DNA from: DATKYV01 sp035528275
Lineage (GTDB): Bacteria > Acidobacteriota > Terriglobia > UBA7540
DNA: 15,790 nucleotides
Assembly: GCA_035528275.1 (NCBI GenBank)
Contig: DATKYV010000172.1
Location: 1 to 15,790 of the forward strand
Direction of reading: 5' to 3'
Both the position numbers and the translations under genes were made by a program. Below the pieces are notes generated by a model. The model did not search any database. It was not told where the DNA came from and worked only from the letters and a program-made list of their open reading frames with translations. This document shows, one piece after another, positions 7,940 through 14,333 of the stretch. Every line of letters starts with the position of its first letter. The stretch's first letter is position 1.

Positions 7940-8116
7940 ATGGGCCCGGAATTGGCTGACGCGGCAACCGTGCTCGAGATCTACCAAGCCTTCCTCACTG
8001 TGTTGGTTTGGCTTCTGGCGGGCCTCGGCTGTCTTGCTTTGCTCGCTTCGGCGATGCCGCTTGTTCTGGAACGTCACGCTCCCCGCCGCATACGACGTAA
8101 CTCCCCTTACCATTGA
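7940..8116 (+). CDS. Small single-pass membrane protein, copy 2 (58 aa)
   Basis: ATG 7940 and TGA 8114-8116, with a GAGAGGCGG-type purine-rich stretch upstream. It starts MGPELADAATVLEIYQAFL and has the same hydrophobic helix (about 17-43) and basic tail (HAPRRIRR). Over the first 46 codons it differs from copy 1 at only five bases: three synonymous changes plus E16Q and V27A. The last twelve codons carry eleven differences. The neighbouring propeller proteins have diverged far more. It follows the second propeller gene after a hairpin, exactly like copy 1. Family and function are unknown; a longer open frame runs upstream from within the propeller gene, but the aligned start in both copies argues for 7940. 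Confidence 0.6.
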   Translation: MGPELADAATVLEIYQAFLTVLVWLLAGLGCLALLASAMPLVLERHAPRRIRRNSPYH

Positions 8117-8241
8117 CCCAGATCAAACCCGAAAGCGGAGTGAGCCCACCGTCTTGCCCCCGGTTTTGTCCTCACTGCGAACACCCGTCCGACAGGCAAA
8201 ATGACCCACTGAAGGATTGAATTAACTTGACATCGGCCGCA

Positions 8242-8272
8242 GGGGGCGAAGCGAATCGTTCGCTTCGTCCCC
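8242..8272. repeat. REP-like palindrome, copy 2
   Basis: A 14-bp stem with one G-T pair: GGGGGCGAAGCGAA (8242-8255) and TTCGCTTCGTCCCC (8259-8272) around TCG. It shares the GCGAA/TTCGC core with 2605-2627. It lies between small ORF copy 2 and the 3' end of the convergent dodecin gene, so it could act as a bidirectional transcript end. The rest of the 8117-8355 gap shows nothing recognisable. Confidence 0.5.
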
Positions 8273-8355
8273 GCACACTTGGCGTTCGCCGCGCCGTGGG
8301 TGGATCGCTTTGGCGCAGCAGACCATCCCGGTGGTTGGTGCAGTCTAGGGCGCGG

Positions 8356-8562
8356 TTAGCGCTCCAGCTTGAAGCCGATCTTGAGCGTCACCTGGAACTC
8401 TTCGACTTTGCCTTCCGCGATGCGGCCGCGCTGCTCGACGACCTCAAACCAATCCATGCGGCGGATGGTCTTGGCCGCCTCCTCCACCCCCGCCTTCACC
8501 GCCTCGGCAAAGCTCACACTCGACGTGCCCACGATTTCAGTGACCTTATAGACTCCCGGCAT
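8356..8562 (-). CDS. Dodecin, flavin-binding storage protein
   Basis: 68 residues starting MPGVYKVTEIVGTSS, the size and pattern of dodecins. Family hallmarks are all present: VYKVTEIVGTS at the N-terminus, KTIRRMDWFEVVEQRG with the flavin-stacking W38, and FQVTLKIGFKLE with Q57 at the isoalloxazine-contact position. Dodecins assemble into hollow 12-mers that bind riboflavin/FMN-type flavins (or CoA in some bacteria), buffering free flavin in the cytoplasm. I chose the start at 8562 because GAGAGGAGG lies nine bases upstream on the minus strand; extending to 8601 would add 13 residues absent from the family. It is transcribed divergently from kdgK and convergently to the propeller module. Confidence 0.96.
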   Translation of the reverse strand: MPGVYKVTEIVGTSSVSFAEAVKAGVEEAAKTIRRMDWFEVVEQRGRIAEGKVEEFQVTLKIGFKLER

Positions 8563-8609
8563 TTGACGATGCCTCCTCTCGATAGGATTGCACCCATGCA
8601 TTCTACTGC

Positions 8610-8634
8610 CAAAATGCGGTGTCGCGACATTTTG
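8610..8634. promoter_or_regulatory. Nested palindrome, candidate operator between dodecin and kdgK
   Basis: CAAAATG (8610-8616) and CATTTTG (8628-8634) form an inverted repeat enclosing the perfect 10-bp palindrome TGTCGCGACA (8620-8629). It lies 48 bases upstream of the dodecin start in the divergent intergenic region, a place where a dimeric repressor could act. No regulator gene in the window obviously matches it. Confidence 0.35.
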
Positions 8635-8675
8635 CCAACCGCCCTCCCCCTAACATGGCCCCGGAATCAAAAGGG

Positions 8676-8704
8676 CTGAAATTTTCCCTGGGAAGCCCTA
8701 TATT
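8676..8704 (+). promoter_or_regulatory. Candidate sigma-70-type promoter of kdgK
   Basis: CTGAAA (8676-8681, 4 of 6 against TTGACA) and TATATT (8699-8704, 5 of 6 against TATAAT) are separated by the ideal 17 bases. The -10 ends 42 bases before the kdgK ATG. Consensus matching only. Confidence 0.4.
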
Positions 8705-8746
8705 GAGCCGTTGAACTCATAACCGAATTGCCCGCGGAGGACTCTT

Positions 8747-9775
8747 ATGGTTGATGTCGTGACATTTGGGGAAGCGATGATTCGCCTCGCGCCGCCCAAT
8801 TACCAGCGACTGGAGCAGACCAATTCTCTCGATGTCCAGGTCGGCGGTGGGGAGTTGAACGTCGCGGTAGGCGCGAGCCGGCTGGGACTGAAGAGCACCT
8901 GGGTTTCGCGATTGCCCAAGAACCCGCTCGGCCGCTTAATGTTGAATCGCGTGCGTCAGGCGGGTGTCGACACCTCGCACATCGTTTGGGCGGATGGCGG
9001 AAGATTGGGATTGTACTTTGTGGAATTCGGCGCCGCGCCTCGCGCCAGCTCGGTGCTCTACGACCGTGCGCACTCGGCCATCAGCGCCATCCAGCCGGGC
9101 GAGGTGGACTGGAAGAAAGTCTTCGAAGGCGTCAAATGGTTTCACACCAGCGGCATCACGCCAGCACTGAGCGATTCGGCGGCGGAAGTCACGCGCGAGG
9201 CGCTACAGGCGGCCAAGAAGGCCGGCGCCACGGTGAGCTACGATCTTAATTATCGCGGCAAGCTTTGGTCGCCGGACAAAGCCCAGGCAATCCAGGAACC
9301 GCTGATGGAATACGTCGACGTGCTTATCACCACGGAAGAAGACACGGGCGTGGTCTTCAAGATCAAGGCGGAAGGCAAGACGGACGCCAAAGGTTTTGCG
9401 GAAGTCGCCGCGGAATCCTACAAGGACGTGGCGCGGCGGCTGGCGGAGAAGTTTCATTTCAAAGTTGTCGCCATCACCTTGCGCGAGAATCCGCTGGTGT
9501 GGCGCAACACCTGGACGGCCATCGCCTACGCTGACGGCAAGTTCTACGAAGACGTGAAGTACGACCTGGAGATTGTGGACCGCGTCGGCGGCGGCGATTC
9601 GTTCAGCGCCGGATTCATTTACGGATCGCTGGTGAAGAAATCCACCGAGGCCGGCGTGCGCTACGGCAACGCCTTCAGCGCCCTCAAGCACACCAACCCC
9701 GGCGATTTCAACTGGGCGACGCTCGAGGAAGTTGAAAAACTTCTGAAGGGCGCGAGCCTGCGCGTTGCGCGATGA
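8747..9775 (+). CDS. kdgK: 2-keto-3-deoxygluconate kinase (PfkB/ribokinase family)
   Basis: 342 residues. The start ATG has GGAGG six bases upstream. It opens VDVVTFGEAMIRLAPP, continues with the sugar-binding GGGELNVAVGASRLG segment, and has the PfkB C-terminal signature DRVGGGDSFSAGFIYG (278-293), in which D284 is the expected catalytic base. KDG kinase phosphorylates 2-keto-3-deoxygluconate with ATP to give KDPG in the cytoplasm. The specificity call rests on the FGEAMIRL and DRVGGGDSF patterns typical of KDG kinases and on the KDPG aldolase gene that follows. Another PfkB sugar kinase, such as a fructokinase, is possible but less likely. Kinase and aldolase are separated by 102 bases of heptamer repeats and are probably co-transcribed. 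Confidence 0.88.
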   Translation: MVDVVTFGEAMIRLAPPNYQRLEQTNSLDVQVGGGELNVAVGASRLGLKSTWVSRLPKNPLGRLMLNRVRQAGVDTSHIVWADGGRLGLYFVEFGAAPRASSVLYDRAHSAISAIQPGEVDWKKVFEGVKWFHTSGITPALSDSAAEVTREALQAAKKAGATVSYDLNYRGKLWSPDKAQAIQEPLMEYVDVLITTEEDTGVVFKIKAEGKTDAKGFAEVAAESYKDVARRLAEKFHFKVVAITLRENPLVWRNTWTAIAYADGKFYEDVKYDLEIVDRVGGGDSFSAGFIYGSLVKKSTEAGVRYGNAFSALKHTNPGDFNWATLEEVEKLLKGASLRVAR

Positions 9776-9779
9776 AAGC

Positions 9780-9852
9780 AGTGACAAGTGACCAGGGGCA
9801 AGTGGCAAGCGAAAGACTTGTCTCGTCACTTGTCACTTTCCACTGGTCACTT
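9780..9852. repeat. Heptamer repeat with inverted arms between kdgK and eda
   Basis: From 9780 the sequence reads in 7-base units AGTGACA, AGTGACC, AGGGGCA, AGTGGCA. From 9825 the complementary family appears: GTCACTT, GTCACTT, TCCACTG, GTCACTT. The outer arms form a perfect 13-bp inverted repeat (9780-9792 with 9825-9837), and GTGACCAG (9788-9795) also pairs with CTGGTCAC (9843-9850). The block begins five bases after the kdgK stop and ends 25 bases before the eda start, so almost the whole spacer is repeat. Confidence 0.8.
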
Positions 9853-9877
9853 CTTGATGGCCTGAGAGGGAGTGAAT

Positions 9878-10543
9878 ATGCCCTGGACACGAGAGAAGGC
9901 GTTAGCGTTGATTCGCGAAGTGGGCTTGGTGCCCATCGTGCGGACACCTTCCGCTGAGGATGCCTTTCGCGCCGCCGAAGCCATCATCGAAGGCGGCATC
10001 GGAATCGCCGAAATCACCATGACCGTCCCCAACGCCCTCCGTGTGATGGAGCGCGTGGCGGAGGCATTCGGGGACAAGGTGCTGCTGGGGGCGGGCACGA
10101 TTCTCGACCCCGAAAGCTGCCGCGCGGCGTTGCTGGCGGGGGCGGAATTCATCGTCACTCCGTCGCTCGACACGCGGGTTATCGAGGTGGCGCGTCGCTA
10201 CAGCAAACCGTGCATCCCCGGGGCATTGACTCCCACCGAAGTGGTCACAGCCTGGGGGGCGGGGGCCGACATGGTCAAGATCTTTCCCGCTGGGCCGGTG
10301 GGCGGGCCGGAATACATCAAGGCGCTGAAAGGTCCTTTTCCCCACATCGAGTTTGTTCCTACCGGCGGGGTCAGCCTGGAAACGACCCCGGCGTTCATCA
10401 AGGCGGGCGCGACGGCGGTGGCAGTGGGCGGAGAACTGGTGAACAATAAGGCGCTGCGCGAGGGAAAACTTGACGTCATCACCTCAAAGGCTCGCCAGTT
10501 CGTCGAAGCCGTGCGCGCCGCCAGAGCCGCCATGGGAAAGTAA
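9878..10543 (+). CDS. eda: KDPG aldolase (2-dehydro-3-deoxyphosphogluconate aldolase)
   Basis: 221 residues from ATG 9878, with GAGAGGGAG just upstream; an in-frame GTG at 9872 would add two residues. Class I KDPG aldolase features are visible: LVPIVRTPSAEDA, GIGIAEITMTVP with the general-base candidate E45, GAGTILD, FIVTPSLD, PGALTPTEV, DMVKIFPA with Schiff-base K134, and PTGGVS. The enzyme is a cytoplasmic trimer in known members and splits KDPG into pyruvate and glyceraldehyde 3-phosphate. With the upstream KDG kinase it forms the lower Entner-Doudoroff branch fed by uronic acids or gluconate. Relatives also cleave KDPGal or 4-hydroxy-2-oxoglutarate, so broader specificity cannot be excluded. 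Confidence 0.95.
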   Translation: MPWTREKALALIREVGLVPIVRTPSAEDAFRAAEAIIEGGIGIAEITMTVPNALRVMERVAEAFGDKVLLGAGTILDPESCRAALLAGAEFIVTPSLDTRVIEVARRYSKPCIPGALTPTEVVTAWGAGADMVKIFPAGPVGGPEYIKALKGPFPHIEFVPTGGVSLETTPAFIKAGATAVAVGGELVNNKALREGKLDVITSKARQFVEAVRAARAAMGK

Positions 10544-10549
10544 CCGCCG

Positions 10550-10729
10550 ATGGGGTCAACGCATCTGGCCGTCTTACTGGTGGTTGCCATCCTGGGACTC
10601 AGCGCCCTCATTACCCAGGTCTTCGCCCGCGCCATGTACGTCACCTGCCCCGAGTGTCGCACCCTCAACGCCCGCCGCAGAACCCTCTGCCGCAACTGCG
10701 GGCAGGAGTTGCGGAAGGTCCCGAAGTAG
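10550..10729 (+). CDS. Small membrane-anchored zinc-ribbon protein (59 aa)
   Basis: ATG 10550 to TAG 10727-10729, beginning six bases after the eda stop. The N-terminal helix (about 6-25, LAVLLVVAILGLSALITQVF) is a good membrane anchor. It is followed by a four-cysteine knuckle pair: CPEC (C33, C36) and CRNC (C47, C50), with a basic segment (ARRRTL) between, i.e. a C-x2-C...C-x2-C zinc ribbon. This organised pattern in so short an ORF makes a real gene likely. The ribosome site is weak (GGGAAAG nine bases upstream); coupling to eda is plausible. No family is recognised; the role might be in membrane-associated redox, metal or protein-protein contacts. Confidence 0.65.
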   Translation: MGSTHLAVLLVVAILGLSALITQVFARAMYVTCPECRTLNARRRTLCRNCGQELRKVPK

Positions 10730-10934
10730 TATCCTCCGACATAAAACCGGCGTTTTGCTGTGCCCTCATGAGGACGCACGTATGTCCTCGTTTGAGCGTT
10801 GAACGCCCCGGACGAGAAACCATGGGAACCGCGGCAACCTCCGCTGCGTATCAGAGATTGAGGACGCTGGCGTGACTTCGGGTGGAGTATTGCGTCAAAG
10901 ATGAGGCGGCAAGCCTGTCCTCCTGAGTTTTGCC

Positions 10935-12662
10935 ATGGCACAGGTGCTGGACGAAGAAAGACTCGCTGAACCAGGCAGCCAGAGTGGCGCGGGCGGAAAG
11001 TCTGCGAGGAAACAATCCCCCCACGCGCTTCTCCGCACACTGGTCCTCAAGGATGTCCACGACCTTGCCTTAACCCTGCGCTTCATGGCGGGCACGGTGC
11101 TGGCCGTGACCTTGGCCGCGCTCGCCGCCTATGTCGGCAGCCTCGACTACAACGCCCGCCTGGACAGCTACCAGACCAAGGTCAAGATCAACCGGGATAA
11201 TTTGAGTCGGACTTCTGTGTACTCCTTTTTACGGCCCACCGCGGTGCGGCCGCCGGAGCCCTTGAGCATCCTCCACCGCGGGCTGGAGGGGCGGGTGGGC
11301 ACCGATTTCGAAGTGTCCGTGGACACCGAAAACACCGAGGCCAGCGGTGAGAACCGGGGAAACGAATACCTGGCCATCTTTTCGGAGATCGACCTCACGG
11401 TGATTGTCACGGTTATCCTGGGATTGCTGGCCCTGCTGTTCACCTTCGACGCGGTTTGCGGCGAGCGCGAAGGAGGGACGCTGAAGCTCGCGATGTCCTA
11501 CTCGCTCGCCCGCTGGCAACTCCTGTTGGGCAAATACCTCGGAGCCCTGGTCACCCTGCTGATTCCCACGGCAATGGCCTGCATCGCCTCCCTGCTGGTG
11601 ATCGGGTTTGTCGCCAACGTGCATTTCGGTGGGCCGGAATTGGCGCGCATCGCGCCGATTTTCGTTCTCTACGCCGTCTATCTCTCGCTCCTGCTGCTGG
11701 TGGGCTTGGTGATCTCGGGTTTCGTTCAGCGGTCTTCCATCGCCCTGGTACTTTCCGCGTTCGTGTGGTTCTTCTTTGTGGCCATCGTTCCCAACCTGGC
11801 GACGATGGTTCCCGACTTTGTCGGCGACCGCGGGCGCGTCTATCAGACGGCGACGGAGGGGTTGCGACAAGCCGACCGAGATTTGGAGAGCGCCCTCCGG
11901 GGGATCCCTGACCCGCGAGATTTGGAATCACAGCAGCCGCGTGACCCCATGGCCCTGTACTACTTCGCGGTGAACAATAACGGCGGCGGGCTGACGGCGT
12001 ATGCGTGCCGGATCGGAGACGCCAAATACTACGAGCGGCTGCGCCACTACTTCGGCGAACAGCTCATTCCGCTGGCCCTGAAATTCGCCTCGCGGCGCGC
12101 CGAAGTCTGGCGGCAGTACGTCCGTTACCGGGAGCGGCAGGCCGCGATGGCCCGCGGACTGTCGTTCCTGTCGCCCGGCGCCGCGCTCTCCAACTCCGCG
12201 GCGTTCCTGGGGGGAACGTCGGATGCCGATTACGAACATTTCATCGCGCTTGCCACGCAATACCGGAACGCCTTCCTCAACTATCTTCGCGGCAAGGGAG
12301 CGTTTGATTCCCGGCGCTGGTTCACCGAGGACCCGCCGGGCGTGGACCACTCCTGGCCTACACTGTTGCTGGGGAAAACCGCCGATGAAATGGCCGCCAC
12401 GGGACAGAACCCGGAAGATGTCATCAACCGAATAGTGAACGATCCCGAGACCTGGGCGAAGATGGAGCAGATGGATAAAGATATGCGCGCGCGCTCCGAC
12501 TGGAATCTGTCGCCGGGTGACCTCCCGGGCTTCACATACCGGCGGTTGACCACCGGCGCCGTGTTGGTGCACGCCTGGCCGGAGATCGGTTACCTGCTGC
12601 TGCTCAACCTGATTCTGTTTCTGGTGGCTTATGTGCGCTTTCTGCGCTACGACGTGAGGTAG
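10935..12662 (+). CDS. ABC-2 type permease with large extracytoplasmic domains (first of pair)
   Basis: 575 residues. Predicted helices lie at about 50-69, 153-172, 200-226, 238-262, 267-290 and 549-568. Large hydrophilic loops lie between helices 1-2 (~80 residues) and 5-6 (~255 residues). The post-TM2 segment CGEREGGTLKLAMSYSLAR (175-193) is the cytoplasmic motif typical of ABC-2 permeases that dock the ATPase. The late 'LSPGAALSN...YRNAFLNYL' stretch resembles paired large permeases of the GldF/DUF3526 type. The protein ends FLRYDVR, like its neighbour. It would form a heterodimeric inner-membrane channel with the next permease, powered by a separate ATPase not in this window. No good ribosome site precedes ATG 10935, but a TGA at 10902-10904 limits upstream extension. 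Substrate unknown. Confidence 0.85.
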   Translation: MAQVLDEERLAEPGSQSGAGGKSARKQSPHALLRTLVLKDVHDLALTLRFMAGTVLAVTLAALAAYVGSLDYNARLDSYQTKVKINRDNLSRTSVYSFLRPTAVRPPEPLSILHRGLEGRVGTDFEVSVDTENTEASGENRGNEYLAIFSEIDLTVIVTVILGLLALLFTFDAVCGEREGGTLKLAMSYSLARWQLLLGKYLGALVTLLIPTAMACIASLLVIGFVANVHFGGPELARIAPIFVLYAVYLSLLLLVGLVISGFVQRSSIALVLSAFVWFFFVAIVPNLATMVPDFVGDRGRVYQTATEGLRQADRDLESALRGIPDPRDLESQQPRDPMALYYFAVNNNGGGLTAYACRIGDAKYYERLRHYFGEQLIPLALKFASRRAEVWRQYVRYRERQAAMARGLSFLSPGAALSNSAAFLGGTSDADYEHFIALATQYRNAFLNYLRGKGAFDSRRWFTEDPPGVDHSWPTLLLGKTADEMAATGQNPEDVINRIVNDPETWAKMEQMDKDMRARSDWNLSPGDLPGFTYRRLTTGAVLVHAWPEIGYLLLLNLILFLVAYVRFLRYDVR

Positions 12663-12663
12663 G

Positions 12664-12766
12664 AAAGGAGCCAGGAGTCTGGAGTCAGGAGCCAGAAGAG
12701 AAACGGTCACGATCCGTGGCCAGTCGGCCCTCTCTGACAATTGGCAACGGACCACGGACAAAGGAC
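12664..12766. repeat. Two short heptamer-repeat tracts between the permease genes
   Basis: First tract, 12664-12698: AAAGGAG, CCAGGAG, TCTGGAG, TCAGGAG, CCAGAAG, a perfect 7-base register. Second tract, 12746-12766: AACGGAC, CACGGAC, AAAGGAC. The sequence between (12699-12745) has no clear register. The tracts fill most of the 111-base spacer and differ in motif from the block at 9780-9852 but share its 7-base period. Confidence 0.7.
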
Positions 12767-12773
12767 ACCTTCC

Positions 12774-14174
12774 ATGGGTCACATTTTCCGCCGCGAGCTT
12801 CTCGACCAACTGACGAGTTTCAAATTCGCCGCCGGGCTCCTCATCGTGCTGGTGCTGTTTGCGGTGAACGGGCTGGTCTTCGCCCTCCGCTACAAGGCGG
12901 AGACCATCGAATACCGCCAAGTCCAGCAACGTTGGGAGGAAGAGCTGGCCCGTCGCCAAAACCTCGACAATCTGCCCAACCAGGATTTCATGGTCCTGAA
13001 GACTCCATTGAAGACCGCCTTTGTGGCCTCCGGCGGGCAGACCCGCCTCCCGAATGCCTACCGGTTCAACATCCGTATCTGGGGCGCGCAGCCGGGTACT
13101 TTCCGCGCTTTCAGCCAGAACGCTCTGATCGAATCCTACAAGGCGCTGGACTGGTCCTTCCTGGTCGGCACGGCCTTCTCGCTCCTCGCCCTGGTCTTTG
13201 CGTATGACTCGATCAGCGGCGAAAAGGCCAGCGGCACGCTGAAGCTCCTCCAAACGTACAATGTTTCGCGGGGCTCCACCCTTTTCGGCAAGTTCCTGGC
13301 GAACCTGACGGTCCTGCTGCTGGCGCTCACGGCCGGCATGCTGCTCTCCCTGCTCCTGCTGCTTCTCGTCGGGCAAATCGCGTTGGGCGGCGCGGAATGG
13401 GTGCGCGTGGGGCTCTTTCTCGTTCTGGCGGCCTTCTACATCGCGCTCTTTCTGGGTCTGGGGCTGCTTCTGTCCACCCTGACCCATCGGCCGACCGCCA
13501 CGATGGTTTTGGGGGTCATGCTCTGGGTGATTTCGATCATCGTCATCCCCGGCGTGGGGACTCTGCTGATCCAGAAAATCCAGAAGCTGCCGACCGCAAA
13601 TGAAGTGGGGGAGCGTGCAGGTCGAGTGTGGGACCAAGTCAACAATGAGTACGAAGGCAAGAGCTCTGTCTGGCGGGGGCGCGACATGGGGAAGGCGGAC
13701 AATTACCAGTTTGAGAAGGTTTCCACGGTTGCGCAAAATAAACGCAAGCGCCTCCAGGAGGAAATCTGGGACGATTACCTGCGCCAGAAGTTTCAGCAGG
13801 CCCGGCTGGTCCGCCGCATCTCCTCGATCTCTCCCACCGGAATGTTCGAAACCGGGGCCGAGTCGCTGAACGGCGCGGGGGTGCTGCGCGAGGAGACGCT
13901 CGTCACCCAGTCGCGCCAGTACCGCAGTGTTCTGGTGGAATGGATTCGCCAGCGTGACCTCGCGGACTCCGCGAGCCCTCACCTGTTCTTTCAGCCTGGC
14001 TATCTTTCCCAACGTCCGCTCGAAGCCTCCAGCGTCCCGCGCTACGAGTTCCGGGAGGCCACGGCCGCCGAAGGACTTCGGGATTCCCTGTGGCGCGTCA
14101 TCCTGCTGGCGGGAGAGACGTTTGTGATACTCTTCGCGGGCATCGTGGCTTTTCAACGCTACGACGTGAGGTGA
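12774..14174 (+). CDS. ABC-2 type permease (second of pair)
   Basis: 466 residues from ATG 12774 (MGHIFRRELLDQLTS), with AAAGGAC 8 bases upstream; an in-frame TTG at 12741 lies inside the repeat tract and is rejected. Helices are at about 19-38, 126-145, 174-199, 210-234, 241-263 and 441-460. This is the same six-helix plan as the preceding permease, with one large loop after TM1 and another after TM5. SGEKASGTLKLLQTYNVSR (148-166) matches the neighbour's ATPase-docking segment, the late ISPTG...QYRSVLVEW stretch matches its DUF3526-like region, and both end RYDVR. The two are therefore ancient paralogues likely to work as a heterodimer. No ATPase gene is visible upstream. The substrate is unknown; the downstream coiled-coil/NEW3-like protein hints at an envelope-spanning machine. 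Confidence 0.87.
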   Translation: MGHIFRRELLDQLTSFKFAAGLLIVLVLFAVNGLVFALRYKAETIEYRQVQQRWEEELARRQNLDNLPNQDFMVLKTPLKTAFVASGGQTRLPNAYRFNIRIWGAQPGTFRAFSQNALIESYKALDWSFLVGTAFSLLALVFAYDSISGEKASGTLKLLQTYNVSRGSTLFGKFLANLTVLLLALTAGMLLSLLLLLLVGQIALGGAEWVRVGLFLVLAAFYIALFLGLGLLLSTLTHRPTATMVLGVMLWVISIIVIPGVGTLLIQKIQKLPTANEVGERAGRVWDQVNNEYEGKSSVWRGRDMGKADNYQFEKVSTVAQNKRKRLQEEIWDDYLRQKFQQARLVRRISSISPTGMFETGAESLNGAGVLREETLVTQSRQYRSVLVEWIRQRDLADSASPHLFFQPGYLSQRPLEASSVPRYEFREATAAEGLRDSLWRVILLAGETFVILFAGIVAFQRYDVR

Positions 14175-14264
14175 AAGGAGGGCAGACCAGCGTGATCGCC
14201 TGCGGAGATGGCAAGGGAACGAATCCGCCCGCTGCAATGAATTGCGTTGGGATGCGCGGAATCC

Positions 14265-14273
14265 TGAGATAAT
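14265..14273 (+). promoter_or_regulatory. Candidate extended -10 element before the NEW3-like gene
   Basis: TG-A-GATAAT (14265-14273) is an extended -10 pattern. No convincing -35 lies 17 bp upstream. If used, transcription would begin near 14280, downstream of the ATG at 14274 and upstream of the TTG at 14334, which supports the later start. Confidence 0.25.
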
Positions 14274-14333
14274 ATGCCTCGCATTAACAGCCTGGGTACT
14301 TTACGTCCGGATGGGAATCTGGCGGAGGCCACT

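Noticed and set aside
8227..8679. Plus-strand 150-codon frame over the dodecin gene
   Set aside because: The minus-strand dodecin has full family conservation and a good ribosome site; the plus frame is its complement.
10770..10789. GAGGAC/GTCCTC hairpin downstream of the zinc-ribbon ORF
   Set aside because: The stem is only 6 bp with a mixed downstream sequence, too weak to call a terminator. The rest of 10730-10934 shows no gene or clear promoter.
11928..14237. Very long minus-strand open frame (769 codons) opposite both permeases
   Set aside because: It spans two well-supported permease genes and their repeat spacer, has low-complexity Q/R/E/G-rich content with no recognisable domain, and reads the heptamer repeats as coding. 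It is an antisense shadow of GC-rich genes.
14192..14272. GTG-initiated 26-codon ORF with a strong GGAGG upstream, after the second permease
   Set aside because: The ribosome-site-like bases are explained by the 3' end shared by both permease genes, and the peptide shows no feature. It could be real but I cannot support it.
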